Source: Foetidibacter luteolus (GTDB lineage: Bacteria > Bacteroidota > Bacteroidia > Chitinophagales > Chitinophagaceae). From it: a DNA stretch of 64,000 bases. The number at the start of each line of letters is the position of its first letter. The first letter of the stretch is position 1. The notes below the pieces were generated by a model. The model was not told where the DNA came from, did no database searches, and saw only the letters and a program-made list of their open reading frames with translations. Position numbers and translations under genes: made by a program. Positions 50,519 to 59,303 of the stretch are shown here, one piece after another. The stretch lies in contig NZ_VVIP01000094.1 of assembly GCF_009650435.1 (NCBI RefSeq), forward strand, positions 1 to 64,000, read 5' to 3'.

Positions 50519-50613
50519 CCTGGTGGGAAAAGCCGCGTAGCGAACAGAACGTACAAGAGTGCGACGCAAGTAAAGCCTTATAGCAGCAATGCCGTTGGGC
50601 TACAAAAAAATTT
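50519..50613 (+). repeat. dispersed repeat family A, copy 4
   Basis: CTGGTGGGAAAAGCCGCGTA, GCGAACAG, CGTACAAGAGTGCGACGCAA, GTAAAGCC, then AAAAAAATTTCTTTT. Nearly identical to copy 3. The rest of the 416-bp gap upstream (50229-50518) holds short AT-rich inverted repeats and nothing recognisable as a gene. Confidence 0.8.
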
Positions 50614-50644
50614 CTTTTAAACATGTTTACCAAACGATAGCACG

Positions 50645-51784
50645 ATGAACAGACGAAAGTTTATAGCTGCCGGCAGCCTTGCTACAGCCGGTTTTGCGCT
50701 TGCACACGTAAAGGCTTCCGCATTTTTACCCCAGGGAGGCAATACCTTGCCCAAGTGGAAGGGCTTTAACCTGCTGGACTTTTTTTCGCCCAGCCCTACG
50801 CCGACCAAACAACCTACAACAGAAGAGCATTTTAAATGGATGCAGGATTGGGGCTTTGATTTTGTAAGGATACCCATTGCTTACCCATACTACCTGGATA
50901 TAGACCGGGCAAAGGATATTGTGCCCAGCGACGTGTATAAGATAAACACAGCAGCAACAGACCGCATTGAGGCACTGGTGGCCAATGCACACAAATACAA
51001 CCTGCATGTTAGCCTTAACCTGCACCGGGCGCCGGGTTATTGTATAAATTCCGGATTTCATGAGCCTTATAATTTGTGGAAGGATGAAGAAGCGCAGAAA
51101 GCATTTTATTATCACTGGGGTATGTGGGCGAAGAAGTATAAGAACACCAGCGCCGGTAAAATAAGTTTTGATCTGGTGAACGAGCCCAGCATGCGGGAAG
51201 ATATGAACGACCAGCATTCCAAATCAGGACCGGTACCGGGTGATGTTTACCGCAAAGTAGCAAAGGGCGCCGCCGATGCCATAAGAAGCGAAAATGCCAG
51301 CCACCTGGTGATAGCCGACGGCAACAATGTGGGCAATACGCCCATACCTGAAATAACAGATTTAAAAATAGCGCAAAGCTGCCGTGGATATTACCCGGGC
51401 GCCATATCGCATTATAAAGCGCCCTGGGCCAATAAGGATGTTAATAACCTGCCCGACCCGAAATGGCCCGGCCAGGTAGGTGATAAGTACTTTAGCCGGC
51501 CGATGCTGGAAGAGTACTATAAACCCTGGGTTGAGCTAACCAAACAGGGGGTAGGTGTGCATTGCGGAGAATGCGGATGCTGGAACAAAACACCACACGA
51601 TGTATTTATTGCCTGGTTTACTGATGTGCTGGATATTCTGTCTGCCAATAAAATAGGTTTTGCCACCTGGAACTTTATTGGCGATTTTGGCCTGCTGGAT
51701 TCCGGGCGTACAGATGTGGCTTATGAGGACTGGCATGGCCATAAACTTGACCGCAAACTGCTTGACTTGATGCGCAGGTACTAA
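50645..51784 (+). CDS. exported GH5-type glycoside hydrolase
   Basis: A 379-residue protein with a Tat-like signal (MNRRKFIAAGSLATAGFALA). The catalytic (beta/alpha)8 domain shows KGFNLLDFF, FDFVRIPIAYP, LNLHRAPGY, acid/base E180 in FDLVNEPSM and nucleophile E309 in GVHCGECGCWN. These match clan A glycosidases, most likely GH5 cellulase/glucanase-like enzymes, but substrate is unknown. It is monocistronic. Its stop codon overlaps the end of the convergent small gene at 51781 by 4 bp. Confidence 0.87.
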   Translation: MNRRKFIAAGSLATAGFALAHVKASAFLPQGGNTLPKWKGFNLLDFFSPSPTPTKQPTTEEHFKWMQDWGFDFVRIPIAYPYYLDIDRAKDIVPSDVYKINTAATDRIEALVANAHKYNLHVSLNLHRAPGYCINSGFHEPYNLWKDEEAQKAFYYHWGMWAKKYKNTSAGKISFDLVNEPSMREDMNDQHSKSGPVPGDVYRKVAKGAADAIRSENASHLVIADGNNVGNTPIPEITDLKIAQSCRGYYPGAISHYKAPWANKDVNNLPDPKWPGQVGDKYFSRPMLEEYYKPWVELTKQGVGVHCGECGCWNKTPHDVFIAWFTDVLDILSANKIGFATWNFIGDFGLLDSGRTDVAYEDWHGHKLDRKLLDLMRRY

Positions 51785-52008
51785 GCGTTGGGCGGCAACC
51801 ATACTTTTTTTGCTTTTGCCGGCTTTACCTGCTTTAATAAATTGCTATAGGCTTTGGTAATAAGCGTACTGTAAGAGCTGCTCTCAAAGCTTTGCATGCT
51901 GCCATCGGTTTTGTCAACCAGGGTAAGCTGCATACAGCCGTCATCATCCATAGAAAGGTCTATGCTGTATTTGGAAAGTATATGCTTAAGCTTGGTTGTA
52001 TTGCGCAT
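51781..52008 (-). CDS. small hypothetical protein
   Basis: A 75-residue protein, MRNTTKLKHILSKYSIDLSM then DDDGCMQLTLVDKTDGSMQS, ending KKVWLPPNA. It has beta-strand alternation in the middle and a helical Lys-rich end, and no signal or membrane segment. No family recognised. Protein-like composition and sensible spacing (25 bp after the aldo/keto reductase stop, same strand) suggest a real gene, possibly co-transcribed with it. Confidence 0.6.
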   Translation of the reverse strand: MRNTTKLKHILSKYSIDLSMDDDGCMQLTLVDKTDGSMQSFESSSYSTLITKAYSNLLKQVKPAKAKKVWLPPNA

Positions 52009-52033
52009 GCTGCAATGTAATTAAGTATAATGG

Positions 52034-52927
52034 TTACCGGTGCGCTGTGTAATAATTAACGGGTATTGATGATTTTAGCAGGGCTGTTTCTTCAACGGTT
52101 AGCGCAGGGCTGATAGTTGTTTGCAAAGCGGCCTCCATTTGCTGCATGTTGCGCATACCAACCACCGCGGAAGTTACAGCCGGGTGCTGCAAAACAAATT
52201 GCAGGGTAGTTGGTGTGGCTGCCCGCTGGTTAGATGAAGCCGCTTTTATTGCCTGGGCAGCTTGTGTAACCTGTTCAGCAGAATAGTCAAGATAAGGTGC
52301 GGCAGGCTTATCAAGCAGCAGGCCCTGCGCAACACTGCCCCTTGCCAAAACGGAAATATGGTTGTCGTGCAAAAGCTGAAAGCAGGTTTCTTCAGGCCGG
52401 CGGTCCAGCAGGCTGTATTGCATCATAACGCTGGCAATATTGGAACGTTTTACATACTCTCTTATTACGTTGGGCCGTATGGATGAGATACCGTAGCTGC
52501 GTATCTTGCCCTGCTGCAGCAATAGTTCAAAAGCCTCGATGGTTTCGTCAATATTATCGTCCAAAGTGCCGCCGTGCAGTTGGTACAGGTCTATATAATC
52601 GGTTTGCAATCTTTGCAGGCTTTTTTCAACGGCGCTCAGAATATGCTCTTTGGTGGCGTTCCAGCTAAGCCCCCCATCCGGCCTGCGCACATTGCCGGCC
52701 TTGGTGGCAATGATTACATCCTTCCTGCGTTGTTTAAAAGCCCTGCCAATGATTACTTCATTTTCGCCATCCTGGTAAATGTCGGCTGTGTCAAAATAGT
52801 TAATGCCGTTGTCAAGCGCCGTAAGCAGCAATTGCTCATTGGTAGCCGCATCGTTTTTTAGAGCCATGCAGCCATAGCCTATTTCGCTTACCCGTATGTT
52901 TGTTTTGCCCAGGTTGTTGTATTTCAT
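52034..52927 (-). CDS. aldo/keto reductase
   Basis: A 297-residue NADPH-dependent oxidoreductase of the AKR superfamily. Catalytic residues: Asp and Tyr in NGINYFDTADIYQDGENE (D and Y of the tetrad), Lys in DVIIATKAGN and His in YIDLYQLHGG. The cofactor region near the C-terminus has AVVGMRNMQQME. It is closest in style to AKR11/YdhF-like general reductases. Physiological substrate is unknown. It may be the first gene of a two-gene unit with the small protein downstream. Confidence 0.88.
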   Translation of the reverse strand: MKYNNLGKTNIRVSEIGYGCMALKNDAATNEQLLLTALDNGINYFDTADIYQDGENEVIIGRAFKQRRKDVIIATKAGNVRRPDGGLSWNATKEHILSAVEKSLQRLQTDYIDLYQLHGGTLDDNIDETIEAFELLLQQGKIRSYGISSIRPNVIREYVKRSNIASVMMQYSLLDRRPEETCFQLLHDNHISVLARGSVAQGLLLDKPAAPYLDYSAEQVTQAAQAIKAASSNQRAATPTTLQFVLQHPAVTSAVVGMRNMQQMEAALQTTISPALTVEETALLKSSIPVNYYTAHR

Positions 52928-53084
52928 CCCGTAATGGTTATGTGATAAAAGTACAACCGAAACCTAAGAGAGGCTGAGGCTGCTGCCGGCTTTTGTTATG
53001 TTTAACAGCAGATAATGATTATACTGGCGATTAGTTCAGCCATGGATAAAGCATACCCCAATGCTGCGGGATGCTGAAGTTGTT

Positions 53085-53162
53085 GTTGCGTAAAGAGATA
53101 GCGTACAAGTGTGCGACGCAACCGGGCCTCATAGTAATTATTCTGCTGGGCCCCAAAAAATC
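53085..53162 (+). repeat. dispersed repeat family A, copy 5
   Basis: GTTGCGTAAAGAGATAGCGT, ACAAGTGTGCGACGCAAC, CGGGCCTCATAGTAATTATT, CTGCTGGGCCCCAAAAAA. It is the main feature of the 334-bp divergent gap between the reductase gene and surE. Confidence 0.75.
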
Positions 53163-53261
53163 TACGCATGTTTTACCCCCTGCTTACTTTACTATAAGTG
53201 CTTAATGCCTGGGTTACCTTGTTATTGCACGGTACCTGCAAATTGTTTTATCTTGCGGTTT

Positions 53262-54044
53262 ATGGCAAAGGCAAAAAAGAAAGAAAAGCCGGTTATTCTT
53301 GTAACAAACGACGATGGCATTACAGCGCCCGGCATAAGAGCACTGGTAGATGCGGTTAAAGACCTTGGCAAGGTAGTGGTAGTTGCGCCGGATAAACCTC
53401 AAAGCGGTATGGGCCACGCTATAACCATTGGGCAGCCGCTGCGGTTGCATGCTTCAACAACTTTTGGCGACATAGAAGCCTATGAATGTACAGGCACACC
53501 TGTTGACTGTGTTAAACTGGCGGTAGATAAAATATTGCGCCGCAAACCCGATATATGCCTCAGCGGTATTAACCACGGCGCCAACCATTCCATTAACGTT
53601 ATTTATTCAGGCACCATGTCTGCCGCGCTGGAAGCAGCCATAGAAAGTATACCCAGCATTGGTTTTAGCCTTTTGGATTACAGCATAGAGGCAGACTTTG
53701 CAGGCGCACAGCAATATGCCAAAATACTGGTGGAGCAAATTTTGAAAAAGCCGCTTGACAAACACTTGTGTTTAAATGTAAATATTCCTGCTGTATCTGC
53801 CAGCCTTATAAAAGGCCTTAAGGTTTGCCGCCAGGCTTATGCCAAGTACGAGGAAGATTTTAACGAACGTACAGACCCCCGTGGCCGCAATTATTACTGG
53901 CTTACCGGCGAGTTTGTAAACTTTGATAAAGGCCGCGATACAGATGTGTGGGCGCTTAACAATAACTATGTTAGCGTAGTACCGGTTCAGTTCGATCTTA
54001 CCCATTACGGGCTTAAAACCAAGCTTGAAAAAATCTTTAAGTAA
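53262..54044 (+). CDS. surE: 5'/3'-nucleotidase SurE
   Basis: A 260-residue metal-dependent phosphatase acting on nucleoside monophosphates. ILVTNDDGITAPGIRAL (metal-binding DD), VVAPDKPQSGMGHAIT, CTGTPVDCVKLA and LSGINHGANHSINVIYSGT are all family hallmarks. The ATG at 53262 (MAKAKKKEKPVILV) is the usual start. Upstream in-frame ATGs belong to a repeat region. The small membrane protein gene follows after 3 bp and must be co-transcribed. Confidence 0.94.
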   Translation: MAKAKKKEKPVILVTNDDGITAPGIRALVDAVKDLGKVVVVAPDKPQSGMGHAITIGQPLRLHASTTFGDIEAYECTGTPVDCVKLAVDKILRRKPDICLSGINHGANHSINVIYSGTMSAALEAAIESIPSIGFSLLDYSIEADFAGAQQYAKILVEQILKKPLDKHLCLNVNIPAVSASLIKGLKVCRQAYAKYEEDFNERTDPRGRNYYWLTGEFVNFDKGRDTDVWALNNNYVSVVPVQFDLTHYGLKTKLEKIFK

Positions 54045-54047
54045 ACA

Positions 54048-54341
54048 ATGGTAAAAAAAAATAATCTTGTACTGGGTTTGATATTGGGTATTATTGCCCC
54101 TTTTTTAGGAATGGCTTTGTTCTATTACTGGAAGTTTAAACCCTTAACCTTTTCAGAATTCCTTCAGTTTGCAAACATGCAGCGCAGCATTATTACAGGC
54201 ATGGTAAGTTTTTCATTAATGATGAATGCCATTTTGTTTACCATTTTCATCAACACAAAAAAAGATCAAACAGCTATCGGTATATTCATTGTTACCTGCA
54301 TATACGCAATAGCTGTGTTGATCTACAGATGGGCTTTCTAA
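54048..54341 (+). CDS. small membrane protein downstream of surE
   Basis: A 97-residue protein with three predicted transmembrane helices (about 7-27, 47-67 and 76-94), LGLILGIIAPFLGMALFYYW, MVSFSLMMNAILFTIFI and IFIVTCIYAIAVLIY. It follows surE by only 3 bp, so the pair is translationally close. Family and function are not recognised. The helices leave only short loops, so it may be a structural or accessory membrane subunit. Confidence 0.75.
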   Translation: MVKKNNLVLGLILGIIAPFLGMALFYYWKFKPLTFSEFLQFANMQRSIITGMVSFSLMMNAILFTIFINTKKDQTAIGIFIVTCIYAIAVLIYRWAF

Positions 54342-54422
54342 AGGGCACGTTTGTGGGAAACTTAAACAATAACCAAAAAAATAGTTCTGGCTGCGGCCTT
54401 ATATATGTAACGCAGTAAGTTT

Positions 54423-54647
54423 TTATTTAATCCTTCTCAAAACCATGTATTGAACAGTGTCGCCACGGTTTACCGCCACGTTCTGCATAGGTTTTACCCC
54501 GCTTACCGGGCGTACTTTAACACGGTAAGTACCGCGGGAATTTTGCACCACGTCTGTAACAACCTGGTTTTGTATAACGGTTTCATATTCTGCACGGCAA
54601 CTGGCAAGCCCGGCGGCAGCAATACAAATGAAAAATAAACGTTTCAT
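54423..54647 (-). CDS. small lipoprotein
   Basis: A 74-residue protein with a lipoprotein signal, MKRLFFICIAAAGLASC, lipobox LASC. The mature part is about 58 residues, beta-rich and polar (YETVIQNQVVTDVVQ, YRVKVRPVSGVKPM, TVQYMVLRR). No family recognised. It is convergent with the surE operon and appears to be a short, freely transcribed unit. Confidence 0.7.
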   Translation of the reverse strand: MKRLFFICIAAAGLASCRAEYETVIQNQVVTDVVQNSRGTYRVKVRPVSGVKPMQNVAVNRGDTVQYMVLRRIK

Positions 54648-54902
54648 GCTTTTTTGTTTTATGTAGTTCAGAATTGTAACGCTTTCAGGAGGTTTAACGC
54701 AGCAGGAAACTGATGCCGGATAAAGGATGAAACGAGATTTAAAAAGGAATTGGAAAGTGTTTTAAAGCTTGTATGGAAATCTGTGCTTACGGAAAAAGAG
54801 GAGATATCACGGATATTGGTTGGATAATCAAAAATATATTCTTTAAATGAATGTTCCAAATAGAATTTGCCGTAAACCCGGGCTTTTGGCCGATTTTAAG
54901 GG

Positions 54903-55025
54903 GCCGTGGTCTTAGGTAGTGATTCCTGGCTTTTGTTCCGGCTTTTCACTGCAACTCCGCCACAGCCCCGCCCACACGGCCGTCAGCGGGGTTTCCGTTT
55001 CAATCCGGCTGCCCATCACCTTATG
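54903..55025 (+). repeat. dispersed repeat family C, diverged copy 6
   Basis: TTCCGGCTTTTCACTGCAAC, TCCGCCACAGCCCCGCCCAC, GCGGGGTTTCCGTTTCAATC. It matches the family C core with more substitutions. The 473-bp gap 54648-55120 otherwise contains no supported gene. Confidence 0.55.
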
Positions 55026-55120
55026 GATTTTTCTTCAGCTTCCCCGCAGGATAGGAGTTTTGCTGCCGGTTGGCCGTAATAGTAAAAGGTATAATTTTAC
55101 TGATATCAAAATCCTGTATT

Positions 55121-55756
55121 ATGAGGACTGCCCTGAAACTCTTTATGTCATCACTCCTGGTATTACTGTTAGTAAAATGCCGTAATGCAAAAGATGAGCG
55201 AATCAATATGAATTTCAATTTTAAAGCTGCAGAATCCCCGTTTAATGTTGCCCGGCCCAACGTCTTATTCCCTTCTGTAACCAGGCCATTGTCCTTACAA
55301 GGCGTTTGGGAATTCAGCGTTCCATTTTATGGAAGGGAACTAACCGTAAAAGAAAATGGTAAGTTTACTTACTATGACCGCGGCTGCATGGCACAGAGTT
55401 ACAGTGAAGGTAACTGGGAAAAGAGTGGGAATGATTTATTGCTCACCAGTTTGGAAAAATACCGCCCTGCGGATAGTAAGCCTGTTTTTTTAGAAATGGC
55501 TGATTATAGCACACCAGAAGAAACGGGTTACGATACCTGTGAATCAACCAGCCTGGATACGGCCAGCTATCATTTTAAAGAGCTGGTTACATATACGCCG
55601 GTAAAATTTTATGTAAAAAATTCTTCCATTAAAATGTGGCCGGATACCGCTTATGTTTTTTTCGATAAGTCATTATTCAGGCTTGTTGGGGATAGCCTTG
55701 TATGCATGGATGAAAAACTGCAGTTGAAGGGGAGTAGTTTTGCTAAACGCTTTTAA
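55121..55756 (+). CDS. lipoprotein of unknown function
   Basis: A 211-residue protein with a lipoprotein signal (MRTALKLFMSSLLVLLLVKC, lipobox LLVKC). A beta-rich mature domain follows, containing LQGVWEFSVPFYGRELTVKE, YYDRGCMAQSYSEGNWEKSG and YVKNSSIKMWPDTAYVFFD. The WEFSV...GNWEKSG pattern recalls lipocalin-like periplasmic domains, but no family can be named with confidence. The ATG at 55121 opens the signal peptide. A longer start at 55070 is unlikely. Confidence 0.72.
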   Translation: MRTALKLFMSSLLVLLLVKCRNAKDERINMNFNFKAAESPFNVARPNVLFPSVTRPLSLQGVWEFSVPFYGRELTVKENGKFTYYDRGCMAQSYSEGNWEKSGNDLLLTSLEKYRPADSKPVFLEMADYSTPEETGYDTCESTSLDTASYHFKELVTYTPVKFYVKNSSIKMWPDTAYVFFDKSLFRLVGDSLVCMDEKLQLKGSSFAKRF

Positions 55757-55822
55757 AAAATACGTGTATTCAAAAGAAGTTTGTTCTGCTTCATTATTTT
55801 AATACCCGCTTAAATGCCGCCA

Positions 55823-55893
55823 TGAAAAACAGAAAGTACAAGTGAGTGACACAATCCCGAAGTTTCGGGACCATGAAACTCAATCGCCCGGGC
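55823..55893 (+). repeat. dispersed repeat family A, partial copy
   Basis: GTACAAGTGAGTGACACAAT, then CCCGAAGTTTCGGGACCATG. It carries the TGAGTGACACAA variant, and the end forms a hairpin CCCGAAGTTTCGGG. It lies directly downstream of the LytTR regulator stop and may help end its transcript. Confidence 0.6.
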
Positions 55894-55906
55894 CATAAGA
55901 GAAAAA

Positions 55907-56689
55907 TTATTTGCCCATCCACTTTTTAAAATCTGAAACTTTTTCGCGGCTTACCACAGCCTCTTTATCTACCGGGGGCTTCACCTGCAGCATAAGGCGG
56001 TTGCCGAAGTAGTCGTGTATCTGTTCTACACTTTCCACAGATACAAAGAAGGAGCGGCTGATGCGGAAGTAGCGGTCGGGGTCAAGCATTTCTTCCAGTT
56101 CGTCCATGGTGTAGTCAACAATAAACTTGCGGTTGTCAGTAGTTTTAAAAAAGTTTAAACGGCCATCGCTGAAGAAGTAAGCAATCTCTTCTACATCAAT
56201 GGAGATGAGTTTTTGGCCGTGCTTTACCAGGAAGCGTTTGCGGTATTCTTTGGGCTGCAGTTTTTTCTGCAGTTCTTTTACCAGTTCATCCATGGCAAGG
56301 GCGGGTGTTACCGGCGCTTCTTTGCGGTACAGGTTGCCCATTTTCCGGTACTTGTCCAGCGCATTGGCAAGGTCTTCTTTTTGCACCGGTTTAAGCAGGT
56401 AGTCTATGCTGTTAACCTTAAATGCTTTAAGCGCATACTCATCGTAAGATGTAATAAATATTACCGGGCTGGTTATTTTAGTGCGGTTGAATATTTCAAA
56501 ACTCTGGCCATCGGCAAGCTCAATATCCATTAAAATAAGGTCTGGTGCAGGGTTGCTTTCCAGCCAATCCACAGTGGCGGCAATACTGTCTGCCACACCA
56601 GCCACTCTAGCGGACTCATCTACCGTTGCCAGTGTTTTCTCTAATTTTTTTACGGCCAGTTCTTCATCTTCTACAATAAGTACGTTCAT
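55907..56689 (-). CDS. LytTR-type response regulator
   Basis: A 260-residue regulator. The receiver domain (1-120) has D55 in LILMDIELADG, acidic pocket VEDEE and Lys in YLLKPVQKED. The LytTR DNA-binding domain (about 155-255) has RFLVKHGQKLISIDVEEIAY, FFKTTDNRKFIVDYTMDELE and YFRISRSFFVSVESVEQIHD. It is encoded after two sensor kinase genes, 11 bp from the nearer one, so the three form one operon. The target is unknown. Confidence 0.92.
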   Translation of the reverse strand: MNVLIVEDEELAVKKLEKTLATVDESARVAGVADSIAATVDWLESNPAPDLILMDIELADGQSFEIFNRTKITSPVIFITSYDEYALKAFKVNSIDYLLKPVQKEDLANALDKYRKMGNLYRKEAPVTPALAMDELVKELQKKLQPKEYRKRFLVKHGQKLISIDVEEIAYFFSDGRLNFFKTTDNRKFIVDYTMDELEEMLDPDRYFRISRSFFVSVESVEQIHDYFGNRLMLQVKPPVDKEAVVSREKVSDFKKWMGK

Positions 56690-56700
56690 AGCTGGGGTAT

Positions 56701-57786
56701 TTACAGGTTAAATAAATGTGCCTGGGCTGTTTTTTGTTTTTGTATAATATTGTTTTGCCAGATAAGCGGCAATATAACGGTAAAATTCTTATCGTCTTCC
56801 AGTACGCGAAAGCCGTCTTTGTTCAGCAACTCATACTTGGAGCGTATGTTCTCCAGTCCAATTTTGGTGGAAGGCGCCGCCTGGCTTTTCTTTTGCAGGT
56901 TGTTATTTATAACAAGCTTGTTGCCGGTGGTGGTAAATATGTCTATCAGCAAAGGCGAGCCTTTAGATACCACGTTGTGCTTAACCGCGTTTTCAACAAG
57001 CAGTTGCAGGGTTAAAGAAGGTATCAGGTACTGTTCGTATTTGCGGTCAACATCAACCTGCATTTCAAGCCCACTGCCGTAGCGGGTTTTCAAAAGCTCG
57101 TGGTAAGACTTTATAAAGCTTAGTTCTTTTTGCAGCGTAGAAAGGCTGTCCTCATTATTGCTGAGCAGGTAACGGTACACTTTGCTAAGTTCATTCAAAA
57201 AAGCGTCGGCCCTTTTTGTATCTTCTGTAATAAGCGATGACAAAGTATTAAAGCAGTTGAATAAAAAGTGAGGGTTTACCTGGCTTTTTAGTAACTCAAA
57301 TTCCTGTTGTATGCTTAGTTGTTCCAGGGTTTCTTTTTCCTGCAGGCTTTGCTTGTATTTACGCAGTATGTAATCACCTTCCCAGGATGTCATGAAAATA
57401 AGGTTTACAGAAAAGCCAAGTATAATGCCTTTGAATATATCGCCTTGCTTAATATCGTACCCCGCTATGTTAAGCCTGTCGTAGAGCATAAAAATGGTCA
57501 CCATGCTTACAGACATAACCGGTATGGCCAGGCAAACCAGCAGCAATACACGTTTGGCATTGTGCTGTATGCCGGGATAGCGGGTTTGTATGGCATGCAT
57601 TAAAGCCACTTCAGAATACCACACATTAATGCCTATGGCATACAGCAAAGGAATGGCCACCTGCCATACGGCATTGTAGGTGTAAAAGTCTTCGCCGTAC
57701 ATGATTAGCATCATGATATAAGTAATTACCGGCATGGGCAGCCAGAAAGAAAGCCATTGCAGTTTGGTTGGTTTTACCAGCTTCAT
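56701..57786 (-). CDS. LytS-type sensor histidine kinase
   Basis: A 361-residue membrane kinase with about four transmembrane segments in residues 12-135 and no large sensory domain. The His_kinase domain has H173 in QVNPHFLFNCFNTLSSL. The HATPase N-box is intact (QLLVENAVKHN, residues 262-271), and IGLENIRSKYELL is the G-box. It should phosphorylate the LytTR regulator downstream. Its ATG overlaps the stop of the upstream kinase gene by 4 nt (ATGA), so the two kinases are translationally coupled. Confidence 0.9.
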   Translation of the reverse strand: MKLVKPTKLQWLSFWLPMPVITYIMMLIMYGEDFYTYNAVWQVAIPLLYAIGINVWYSEVALMHAIQTRYPGIQHNAKRVLLLVCLAIPVMSVSMVTIFMLYDRLNIAGYDIKQGDIFKGIILGFSVNLIFMTSWEGDYILRKYKQSLQEKETLEQLSIQQEFELLKSQVNPHFLFNCFNTLSSLITEDTKRADAFLNELSKVYRYLLSNNEDSLSTLQKELSFIKSYHELLKTRYGSGLEMQVDVDRKYEQYLIPSLTLQLLVENAVKHNVVSKGSPLLIDIFTTTGNKLVINNNLQKKSQAAPSTKIGLENIRSKYELLNKDGFRVLEDDKNFTVILPLIWQNNIIQKQKTAQAHLFNL

Positions 57787-58838
57787 ACGGCGTTACTTAG
57801 ATGGTTACTGAATAACGGCACCTGCATACGATGGTAATCTTCATCAGCGCTGAATTTTATATGCCTGTCGCTAAGGAGTTTGTATTTGTTAATGATGTTT
57901 TCGATGCCCGATTTGTCAAAGTCTTCATCGTTCATCACCCGTTTCTGACGGTTGTTTTGTATCAGCACATCGCATTCATCGCAGGAGGTTATGGATACCG
58001 TTAATGGCGAATGTTTGCTAACTGTGTTATAGTTAAACGTCGCTTCGGCCAGCATCTGCAGCGTTAGCGGCGGAATGTTCATTTCTTTTTGCGCATCACT
58101 TACGTCTATTTCAAGTGTAATGCCGTCTCCATGCCTGGCTTTGAGTATGTAGAAGTACGATTGCAAAAAACTAAGCTCATCTTTTACCTTCACCAGTTGT
58201 TCTTCGTTGTTCTTAAGCAGGTAACGGTACACCTTGCTCATCTCGTCTAAAAACTTCTCTGCCTCTTCGGGGTTCTCATTAATTAAAGACGAAAGGGAGT
58301 TTAAACTGTTAAACAAAAAGTGCGGCCGCATTTGGCTTTTCAAGCCAATTAACTGGCTTTGCAGGTATTCTTTTTTCAGTTGCTCCGTTTCAAGCAGTGT
58401 GGTTTTCCAGTTTTCAAAACGCGATACACCTTCGTGCAGCAGCGTAACAAAAATGTTGCTTACAAAACCAACTATGTATGCACCGGTAAATGTTTTCTCG
58501 TTTAGTGTATAACCCAGGAAACCTATATAGTCGTAGCCCCAAAAAACCATGGTAAGGGTAATACCCGTCATAAGGGTAAAAAGGCAAATGGCAATAATAA
58601 GCCGTTTATTGGTTTGGCTTTCATGTGGCAGCCTGTTGCGCAGCGTAATGGCCACCCATCCATGCGCCATCCACGACAGGGTAAGAATAATAAATGTTAC
58701 AATGCCAGCCGCCGCAAACACCGGCAACTCTTTAAAATACCTCGCACCAAAAAGGGCATAGTTTAACAGAACCGACATTGGAATGAGTACGGCGAGCAAT
58801 ATATAATTGTCTTTGCTGGTATATTGGGGCAATCTCAT
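57783..58838 (-). CDS. LytS-type kinase homologue with degenerate ATP-binding site
   Basis: A 351-residue protein with the same layout as its neighbour: four membrane helices (about 12-135), phosphoacceptor H173 in QMRPHFLFNSLNSLSSL, and an HATPase domain. Aligned without gaps, its N-box reads AEATFNYN (264-271) where the partner has VENAVKHN. The key Asn266 is Ala, Lys269 is Asn and His270 is Tyr. The G-box is SGIENIINKYKLL. It may be a pseudokinase that dimerises with or regulates the intact kinase. The proteins still share about half of their residues around the His box. Confidence 0.87.
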   Translation of the reverse strand: MRLPQYTSKDNYILLAVLIPMSVLLNYALFGARYFKELPVFAAAGIVTFIILTLSWMAHGWVAITLRNRLPHESQTNKRLIIAICLFTLMTGITLTMVFWGYDYIGFLGYTLNEKTFTGAYIVGFVSNIFVTLLHEGVSRFENWKTTLLETEQLKKEYLQSQLIGLKSQMRPHFLFNSLNSLSSLINENPEEAEKFLDEMSKVYRYLLKNNEEQLVKVKDELSFLQSYFYILKARHGDGITLEIDVSDAQKEMNIPPLTLQMLAEATFNYNTVSKHSPLTVSITSCDECDVLIQNNRQKRVMNDEDFDKSGIENIINKYKLLSDRHIKFSADEDYHRMQVPLFSNHLSNAV

Positions 58839-59048
58839 GTTATCTGCGACTATAAATTCCTCTATAGCAATTTAATGTCTTAAGGGTAAAAAAGTGCCAT
58901 AAACACCACAAACTGGTATATCGCCGCACTGAAATGAGTATAATGCTGTATGAATTGTAAAAAAAGCTGTATGAAAAGTGGTTTTTCAATTGTGTGTGGT
59001 GTACATAACAAGGGGCTGCTGTGATATTATAGCTGTGCAAGAATTTTT

Positions 59049-59296
59049 TTAGGGGGTGTCCCCAAGCTATCGCAAGGGGTCGGGCTTTCCGCTCATACTC
59101 CGGCGCAGAAGCCCCGCTGCCATGGCCTCACCGGGGTATCCGCTTCAATCCCTCACCCGAAAGACAGTTACCGGTTACAAGTTGCAGGTTACCGGTCTGT
59201 TGATCTTTAAACGGCTAATGATTTGGTTAGTTAATGAAGCACAGGGGAAATTTAATAATTGCTGCAAACATTAAACATTGAACAACCAAACACAGA
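59049..59296 (+). repeat. composite dispersed repeat family C, copy 7
   Basis: GGGGGTGTCCCCAAGCTATC, GGGCTTTCCGCTCATACTCC, CCGCTTCAATCCCTCACCCG, ACCGGTTACAAGTTGCAGG, ending near AACATTAAACATTGAACAAC. Same order as copies 1 and 4, but the 108-bp section is diverged. It occupies most of the 465-bp gap before the S41 protease stop. Confidence 0.75.
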
Positions 59297-59303
59297 ACAA
59301 TTC

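Noticed and set aside
53109..53261. Upstream in-frame extension of surE.
   Set aside because: It would begin in a family A repeat. The family start MAKAKKKEKPVILV at 53262 is standard.
54668..54859. A 63-codon minus-strand frame upstream of the small lipoprotein.
   Set aside because: No family resemblance, no promoter or start context, and composition like non-coding AT-rich DNA.
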